From: Oncomelania hupensis
Taxonomy: Eukaryota > Mollusca > Gastropoda > Littorinimorpha > Pomatiopsidae
NCBI GenBank assembly: GCA_036898135.1
Contig: CM072513.1
Location: 15,367,022 to 15,431,021, forward strand
Direction of reading: 5' to 3'
DNA length: 64,000 bases
Shown: positions 56,975 to 64,000 of the stretch, one piece after another
Position numbering within the stretch: the stretch's first letter is position 1
Layout of the letters: every line of letters starts with the position of its first letter
Made by a program: the position numbers and the translations under genes
Notes under the pieces: generated by a model
Seen by the model: only the letters and a program-made list of their open reading frames with translations
What the model was told of the DNA's origin: nothing
The model's database searches: none

Positions 56975-57148
56975 TGGCGCGCCTAAACCCTACCTACCAA
57001 ACATTATTTGTGAATTTTTGGAAAATATTCGGAAAAACATAACGCCCAGATGCTGGCTCGAACCCACACCTGTCAGGCGCCATTAGTTTCTGGCTTGTGG
57101 ACAAGGCAAGTTAGTCCCGCCTTAGCCCACTTGGCCACAACGCTAGCC
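56975..57148 (-). mobile_element. SINE family G, short copy
   Basis: The minus strand repeats the head (GTTGTGGCCAAGTGGGCTAA, GGTGTGGGTTCGAGCCAGC) and the 3' end (GTTTGGTAGGTAGGGTTTAG, GCGCGCCAC). It lacks the central block present at 55924. Confidence 0.87.
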
Positions 57149-58738
57149 TAACATAGTCAGTTACTTCGTGTTTTGTGAAGGTTGCGACGGCGAAGCTATG
57201 GAAAACTACAAGAGTTTTCAGGTCCTGTTTCACTTTCTGTCGATGATCGACGCACCTCCGAAGTCGCCACAAATACAGGCCTCTACGATTGTTTTTTGCA
57301 TTCTTTCACTGAGCATGTACTTCCTCCACCGTTTTTATACTTATCCCACTCGTTTTCTGGCTCTAACAATCGTCGTTTTCGGCAATTTGCCATATTTAAA
57401 AGTCACGCATCAAGCTTTGATAAAAGCAAAACAAGCCAAACCGGAACTTGGTTTCATATAACCTCGTTTTAATTTATAATGGCGATACCCACGAGTTTTT
57501 ATGAGAGGTGCCGGAAAGTTGTGAATACAATACTCTAAGGTCTTATCGCCCATTTACTTATTACAGAATTAGTCTGTGCACGCATGCATTAAACCGCACG
57601 CACTATAACGATATTGACGCACATTCTTAAACGGGTGCGTGCAAAACATCCTCCTATCCCACCCACCACCATAAACTCCCATCTTGGATGGCGCAGCGGC
57701 TGCCGGGTTTTCACTGAGAAATAAAATCCGAATTTCGCCCGAACCGGGAGATTTTTGGGGAATGAAAGAAACATATAGGCTAGTTGGTTTATTTTCCATA
57801 TTGAAAAAAAAAGTTGCTTTATTAATCATTTTGGCAAAAATTATGACGGTTTTGCTTTGTGACTTTAACTCATTTTGGACTCTCAGTGTTTGACAAGGTT
57901 TTTGGCCTGGCGATCTTTCTGGAAGGACCGAGTTTTCTGGGGGAAAGCGACGGCAGGGAGAAGATGGGTCTCCGGAGACGCTTCACACAGAAGGTTCACA
58001 ACATTGGAGCTCCCACTATTTGCAGACGTAATTCCCCAAAACACGATTTCAAATACTCAGCACGGCGGTGCTTTGGGCCAAGGCGAGACCAGGACCAAGT
58101 CCGGCGATTAACGGTTCAAGTCCCCAGGCATGAAAGGAGAATCTCGCAAGAGGTACGAGAAGAAACAGGACTTGAATGCCAATGTGGTTTGCCAACCAAT
58201 AAGAGTCCCTCCCTGACTAAACTACTGTGACTGAATGAAGTTTGTAGCAGAAAACTGGTAAATTGTGTAAATGAATTCGATTGTTCACCGCAAACAGCAC
58301 GAATGTTGATAGGACGGTAAGCAACTATGTAATATTATACAGATCTAATGACGAATGGAGAACGTAATATTAGTATACTTGGAAAAACTCTTTTACGGGA
58401 AAAGGAATCAAATAAATCTGAACTAGGAAAAACCGTCGTCAGGTGAGTACTAAAATTTATGAACAAAATTCAATTGTCTATGCTTTCATCAAAACTAGTG
58501 TTTACCGTCGACAGAAGACATACGAAGTTAAACGGGCGGTGATGTAATATTAGCCTATCATGGGGAAATCAATTCATCTAAGGAGACGAAACCACAGCAT
58601 AAAAACCGTTGAGTTCGTGAAAATGTCGTCAACGCCTACTTAAATGTGTCAGAGAATTGAGAGAATTGTTTACCTTGCCATCATCCTAAGCAAGGCTAGG
58701 GAGGACTCTTGATTCTAACTGTGGACAAGTAAGGTGAT
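57149..58738. other. No assigned gene; SINE F scrap and a tRNA-like piece
   Basis: CACGCATGCATTAAACCGCA through AAACGGGTGCG (57572-57645) is an eroded family F piece. GCTTTGGGCCAAGGCGAGAC and AACGGTTCAAGTCCCC (58066-58127) occupy box A and box B positions. Frames up to 123 codons have no recognised domain. Confidence 0.45.
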
Positions 58739-59577
58739 AATAATAATAACGGATTTTTATATAGCGGGTACTCCAGCCTGTGACCAGACTCACCACGCTT
58801 TACATAGTCATTACATATAAATACATGCACTCGATGAAACATCACTTTTGCTACAATACACCAAAAGACGGGACAGTAAAGGTACAGACTATTTACAACT
58901 ATGTACATAAATTACAAAAAAGACAAAAATAGACTATTTACAACTATGTACACAAATGACAAAAAGACAGAAGGTAGAATAGCAAAAACCTATTCACAGC
59001 TATTTATATGCCCGGTTAGGCCCAGGAAGAAAAACAGTATAAATATTTATTTACAGCCGTGTATACACTTACGGATCAGACATAGGCAAAAGATGAGAGA
59101 ATGGCAGTGGGATACAAATCAATCTGAATAATGCAGTTTGAAGAGGTGGGTTTTGAGGGCCTTTTTGAATGCTTGTGTTGATTGTATGTTGCGGATATGG
59201 GAGGGAAGGGAATTCCACTGCTTAGGTGCGGAGTAAGCGAATGCACGTTGGCCGTATGTCTTAGTGCGGGTGACGGGAACCTTGAGTGTGCGAGTGTCAG
59301 CAGAAGATCTTAAAGTGCGTGAAGGGGAGTAGACAGACAGTAGATCAGCAAGGTAGGAAGGACAAGAATCTGTGAAGAAGTTGTGACAGAGAACAGAGAG
59401 TTTGTACTGTATGCGTGCTTGCACAGGAAGCCAGTGAAGGGAATGTAGTAGAGGTGTGATGTGATCGCGTTTCTTTGCTCGGAATACTAGTCTAGCTGCT
59501 GAGTTCTGAACCTTTTGTAGTTTGTCAATGATGTGCTTCGGGGATACAACCAAGGCGCATTTCTGATGATAGAACAA
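58739..59577 (-). pseudogene. CR1/L2-like LINE 3' end, same family as 44550
   Basis: A 152-codon minus-strand frame (59119-59577) contains KHIIDKLQKVQNSAARLVFR, DHITPLLHSLHWLPVQARIQ, SCPSYLADLL, TKTYGQRAFAYSAPKQWNSL and a FKKALKTHLFKLHYSD end. It is the C-terminal region without the stops found in the 44550 copy. The 3' untranslated region ends in AACGGATTTTTATATAGCGG (plus-strand reading) and a short AAT tail at 58739-58750. It is truncated at about 59545, upstream of which the frame continues into unrelated sequence. Confidence 0.87.
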
Positions 59578-59967
59578 ATCAAGCCGCGCTACTGTCTGCG
59601 ATAATGTCGTCGACTACTATAAGATCGTGTCAGTGAGTGTTTTTGTTTTTTATTTTATTTACAAGAATCAAATATCTACGCTTTTTTCAGTCCAATACGC
59701 CAAATAGACCAGTAGCACATGAAAGGTAGCGTAGCACTTATGCGAGACGGTAACGTAATTGTGGGAAAATAAATTTATCATGGCGGAATATATCAAAAGA
59801 TATTTTGTTGACATCTACTAAACTGTCTGTATAAAAGAGTTCAATTGCATCCGTTGTCATTGAAAGCACAACACAGGACGATTTAAAAAAAGAAAAGAAA
59901 AGATTAATGTCTTATTGCGACAAACTAATATTACCGAAGGGAAATAATTATCTCATAAGACAGACAG

Positions 59968-59968
<1 letters not shown>
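59578..59968. other. No recognisable gene
   Basis: Nothing identifiable. Confidence 0.4.
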
Positions 59969-60030
<62 letters not shown>

Positions 60031-60045
60031 GAGAGAGAGAGAGAG
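59969..60045. repeat. (GA)n microsatellite
   Basis: GA array with AAAG interruptions near the right end. Confidence 0.95.
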
Positions 60046-60426
60046 TTATCGTTCAAAACGCTTTGAATATAACGAATTGATCCCATACTTCTCTTCTTAG
60101 CCTATGCATTGCAGTACAGGTGTAAAACCCACATCGCCAAAGACGCACACTTGCTTGCACCTGCTCATTGTGCGACGTATCCCACCCAGTCATCCCGGGT
60201 CGAATCAAAGAAATCGGTGCAGTAGGCTTGTAAGAATGTGCACATCCAGTCAAACAGATTTCGAAACACTTAAGGCCACATTCCGTCAACTGTGTAACGG
60301 CCTGTTTTTATTACTGTGGAACAGAGTCCTAACTTAACGTAACTTGGACGAAAGCTTTATTAGACACTTACGCTATAGCAGTTTTGTGTGCCGTCTTCGT
60401 CCTTGTCACATTTGTCGGTGCCGGCG
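60046..60426. other. No recognisable gene
   Basis: Nothing identifiable. Confidence 0.4.

Positions 60427-60511
<85 letters not shown>
60427..60511. repeat. (ATC)n microsatellite
   Basis: About 28 ATC units, followed by mixed ATC/ATT sequence. Confidence 0.95.
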
Positions 60512-61003
60512 AGTTATTATTAACAACATCATGGTCGTCATCAACATTATCATATTCAATACAATCATCATCATCACAATTTACACCTATCCATCTAATA
60601 AATGTTTAAAAGAACGGATCGAGATTGAAATTAGTTTGCACAACGTTGATCTCTTAATGAAGCACAAATTAAGAGATCAATTGCAAAGAAAATCGTAAAT
60701 CCAAGAACTCTGCAAGTCAGAAGACAGATAGGAGAGTGCTTGACATATCAATGATCTATTAGACAGGATTTACAACAAGAAAACAACGACACGTTTTTCT
60801 AAAGATAGACTATAATAATTGCCACTTAAAGCGTAGATGCTTCGAAAGCCATCCAACTAACTTTGCCGTTCTGTTATTCGTCACTGACGTTACATGCAAT
60901 TCAGTCCACCCGACGGTGAGTTAAACTGAAGTCATCTCTTGAAATAACAATCATGTGGAAAGGATCGGTCCGCGCATGCTCATCTTGATATTTATAAGTT
61001 TCA
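60512..61003. other. No recognisable gene
   Basis: TCTCTTAATGA and AATTAAGAGATCAA near 60650-60680 form a small inverted repeat. Nothing else was found. Confidence 0.4.
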
Positions 61004-61101
61004 GTGATAATTGTAATTATCGCTTAATAATTGTAATTATCTCTTGATAATTGTAATTATCTCATGATAATTGTAATTATCTCATGATATTTGTAATTAT
61101 C
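61004..61101. repeat. Five 20-bp palindromic tandem units
   Basis: GATAATTGTAATTATC has 7-bp inverted arms around GT and recurs every 20 bases with CGCTTA, CTCTT or CTCAT spacers. One unit has GATATTTG. The TAAT cores resemble homeodomain sites, but function is unknown. Confidence 0.9.
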
Positions 61102-61475
61102 AGGTTTTGGCGTTAGGAAAGCGTGGCCAATACTGATATTCATTAACATTAATTTACCGATATCTCTGTAAATTACACAGAACACGTGATAATTTCAGTT
61201 ATCTCGTGATAATGGTAACTCTCGGTTTTGGCGCTAGCAGGCCGTCATAGGATTGCATTGAAAACTTCTAAGTTATTCATGCATCTAGGACATCATCCTT
61301 TTGGTCTAAAATCATAACGGTATTAAAATACATTAAAGAAGTAATTGAAAATTGAAACCTTAGTCAAGATGGTCACAGTCCTCCAAAGGGCTGAGTGCAG
61401 TTTAATGTAATATACCATTTTTATTGTTGCTGGAAATAGTAAGACAGCATTATACGTTTTCTTCCTAGTCTTACA
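61102..61475. other. Diverged second copy of the palindromic block
   Basis: CGGTTTTGGCGCTAGCAGGC (61224) echoes AGGTTTTGGCGTTAGGAAAG (61102), and GTGATAATTTCAGTTATCTC precedes it. Confidence 0.55.
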
Positions 61476-61600
61476 TTACAATACAATACAATACAATACA
61501 ATACAATAATATAATACAATACAATACAATACAATATAATTTTATTGTCTGATGATTTGCACTTAACGCAGTTGGCAATAATGGTTTACATTAACAACTT
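61476..61600 (-). mobile_element. LINE 3' terminus with (TTGTA)n tail
   Basis: On the minus strand, CATCAGACAATAAAATTATA precedes the TTGTA array (plus-strand AATAC units at 61476-61540). Same terminus style as the Rex1-like element. Confidence 0.55.
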
Positions 61601-61661
61601 TGTAGTCTGAAAATCTTTGCAATGAAAAGCATTGCATTAAGAACAGCTTGTTGGAAGGCAG

Positions 61662-61685
61662 AAACAACAACAACAACAACAACAA
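61662..61685. repeat. (AAC)n microsatellite
   Basis: Eight AAC units. Confidence 0.95.
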
Positions 61686-62339
61686 TCCTACATTCAGTAA
61701 ACACAACCGTAACACAATCGAAGGAACTGTCAAAACACAGCAAACATTGTTTTCGCCTTTACGGAGAAGGGCAGAGAGAGAAATTATTGTAAAAGGGAGA
61801 AGAAAAAAAACTACCGCAGTTTATAAATCAAGGGAAACCAGATACAGATTCTCGGTAGAAAAACACGCTCTAACCTTTGCCGCTGACAGCTTCGGCTTAT
61901 TTACAACTTTTACAATCCCATGACTGCAAGATAAATCATTCTTTATTTTTTTGGTACATTCAGGTTTATCTCCGAAGTTCACTTTTTTGATGAAAAAACT
62001 TTTGACCTTATTTAAATAATAACTAAAAGGAAATTCATCATAGTATTTCCAGACGCATCAGGAAACACTTTGAAATAATCGGGGGGAAGGGGGGAATCAG
62101 AACGAGCAAAATGTCGGTCTGCTATCTGTCGGCCTGTCCTTTGGTCCTTTGGAAGCTATATCTCAAGAACCACTGAACGGAATTTGACCAAACTTTATAA
62201 CAACGTTACATAGGTTAGTGGCCAGCCTGCCGTATTATTTTCTACCGCAAAGGTCAAGGTCGCCAGCGCTTATTTGTTGTTAACAAGTTTTGTTCGTTAT
62301 ATTAAAAAAAGCGATTTTTGTTGATTCTTTTCTGTATAG
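61686..62339. other. Left flank of the 41-bp array
   Basis: TATCTCAAGAACCACTGAAC (62158) resembles TATCTCAAGAAACGCTGAAC (62988) on the other side of the minisatellite. No gene was found. Confidence 0.5.
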
Positions 62340-62905
62340 GTACTTCAAATCATGGGCCATCGTTCAGTAGTGGTGTACAGGTACTTCAAATCATGGGCCA
62401 TCGTTCAGTAGTGGTGTACAGGTATTTCAAATCATGGGCCATCGTTCAGTAGTGGTGTACTGGTACTTCAAATCATGGGTCATCGTTCAGTAGTGGTGTA
62501 CAGGTATTTCAAATCATGGGCCATCGTTCAGTAGTGGTGTACAGGTATTTCAAATCATGGGCCATCGTTCAGTAGTGGTGTACTGGTACTTCAAATCATG
62601 GGTCATCGTTCAGTAGTGTTGAACAGGTACTTCAAATCACGGGCCATCGTTCAAAAGTGGTGTACAGGTATTTCAAATCACGGGCCATCGTTCAGTAGTG
62701 GTGTACAGGTACTTCAAATCATGGGCCATCGTTCAGTAGTGGTGTACAGGTACTTCAAATCATGGGCCATCGTTCAGTAGTGGTGTACAGGTACTTCAAA
62801 TCATGGGCCATCGTTCAGTAGTGGTGTACAGGAACTTCAAATCACGGGCCATCGTTCAGTAGTGGTGTACAGGTACTTCAAATCATGGGCCATCGTTCAG
62901 TAGCA
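62340..62905. repeat. 41-bp minisatellite, about 14 copies
   Basis: The unit contains GTACTTCAAATCATGGGCCA and TCGTTCAGTAGTGGTGTACAG. Variants are GTATTT, TACTGG and CACGGG. Confidence 0.97.
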
Positions 62906-63956
62906 GTCGGGTTGTCAGTCAATGGGTCGGCCCTTCACTCCAAAATTTCCTCTTTTGTTGTTGTTGTTAAAACATACTTGTCGCATTATCTCAAGAAACG
63001 CTGAACGGGATTTTTACTCTGCGGAAACTTTACTACTGCTATAGTGCTAAGCTTGTTAAATCATTTGTATGTGTACTTTCTCCAAGTCCTTGTGTTTCAA
63101 CAATCTCTACAGATTATGTAGCGCTATGTGTAAACATTGGCAGGGATGATTTGGATAATTTTTTTTAGCTTTGCAGGTAGGTCAGACATTGGCCTATCAT
63201 TCTACGTTTTCTCTTTGTTTCGTTATGATAAAGCACAGTCATAACACTGGCAAGAAAATGGAACACTTTTCAAAATGCTTATTTTCCAGTTAGGCGTGAC
63301 ATTGTCTCAAAATACATTGAAAGGCTTGCCATCTTGTTTCTTACTTTCGTTTTCTTCTTCGAACTCAGCGACCTCCATAAATAATATAAGAATTCTACTT
63401 TAGACAAGAATGTGGAAAAAAAATAAAACTTGGGAAAAAGCTGCAACCTGTTTGTACGAAATACACATCTTTAATACATATATATATTTTTTTTAAAATT
63501 CAGCGACCTTTTTAATCCTTAAAAAAAATTGACCTCTGAAAACAAATTCAAGTTTTTACGTGAGAAGAGCTCTTTGAGCTAGTAAGGGCGCTATGTCAAC
63601 GTGCGCAGGAAAAGCCAGTATTAGCCTACACTGGAAGGCACAGGTTTTGGAATGTGACATGGACGTTTTATAAATCTGGCGTACGTTTGTCTGTACTTGT
63701 ACTAGCGCTAAAAGGTCCACGCTTTCGTGGCAGTCGTACCAAAGCAGTCACACGTTGAAAAAGTTCAAATCTGCGTTATGTAAATATTACATATTATTAG
63801 GCGTGAAACATCTCTATGGGTTTGTTCTGCAATTACGAAATCAATATGCAGGTGACATTTATGATAAAATGCTTGACTATGACCTATAAGAGAAAAACCG
63901 ATACGCACAGGTTTAAGAAAGGCGGGGTATGTTGAAAGAATTTCGAAGAAGGATGT
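62906..63956. other. No recognisable gene
   Basis: A TTG run lies near 62955. No frame or repeat family is assigned beyond the TATCTCAAGAAAC block. Confidence 0.4.
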
Positions 63957-64000
63957 TAAAAGACAGAGAAAGATGGAGTATGCTGGTTAAACGATCATCT
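63957..64000 (+). mobile_element. RTE 3' end, cut by the window edge
   Basis: GACAGAGAAAGATGGAGTAT, then GCTGGTTAAACGATCATCT, matches the C-terminal codons of the RTE pieces at 10889, 21577 and 31534. The tail lies outside the window. Confidence 0.85.

Noticed and set aside
57168..57461. 97-residue frame with hydrophobic segments
   Set aside because: It lies between repeats; no family was recognised, and an overlapping frame is equally open.

Overview
This window looks like non-coding, repeat-dense DNA from a metazoan nuclear genome. No bacterial-style operons, rRNA arrays or intact single-copy multi-exon genes are visible. The mix of non-LTR retrotransposons (RTE, CR1/L2-like, Rex1-like), tRNA-headed SINEs, a possible 5S-derived SINE and very long AAT, ATC, GAA, CA and GA microsatellites suggests a marine invertebrate, most likely a lophotrochozoan such as a mollusc. 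That assignment is an inference from repeat style, not from a diagnostic gene.

Layout. 0-14 kb: microsatellites, LINE 3' ends and several tRNA-derived SINEs, with a 42-bp minisatellite at 8.4 kb. 14.5-16 kb: a 38-bp minisatellite of about 39 copies. 16.2-20 kb: a SINE, a 5S-like SINE, a LINE tail and three insertions of a short element here called family D. 21.6-22.9 kb: a decayed RTE retrotransposon on the minus strand. 23-24.5 kb: a hairpin, a C-rich minisatellite and long AAT arrays. 24.5-26.5 kb: a Rex1-like LINE with the only long intact reading frame of real protein character. 28.8-31.3 kb: a 2.5-kb array of 24/19-bp units. 31.5-32 kb: a second RTE piece. 34-35.3 kb: a 36-bp array. 35.3-36.1 kb: two SINEs in tandem. 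40.9 kb: a probable THAP zinc-finger exon. 41.8-43.7 kb: a pair of inverted repeats. 44.5-46.4 kb: a CR1/L2-like LINE with stop codons. 46.8-48.6 kb: a 1.9-kb GAA domain with higher-order structure. 49-60 kb: more SINEs, an inverted SINE pair and two further L2-like LINE fragments. 61-63 kb: palindromic 20-bp repeats and a 41-bp minisatellite. The window ends inside another RTE 3' end.

The parts fit together as a retroposition landscape. LINEs supply reverse transcriptase; SINEs and truncated copies are the products. Four families show perfect target-site duplications readable directly here (10, 11, 11, 12 and 13 bp). Many microsatellites sit exactly at retroposon 3' ends, so simple-repeat tails of mobile elements appear to have seeded much of the microsatellite content. 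SINE family letters A-G and D are labels made up for this window.
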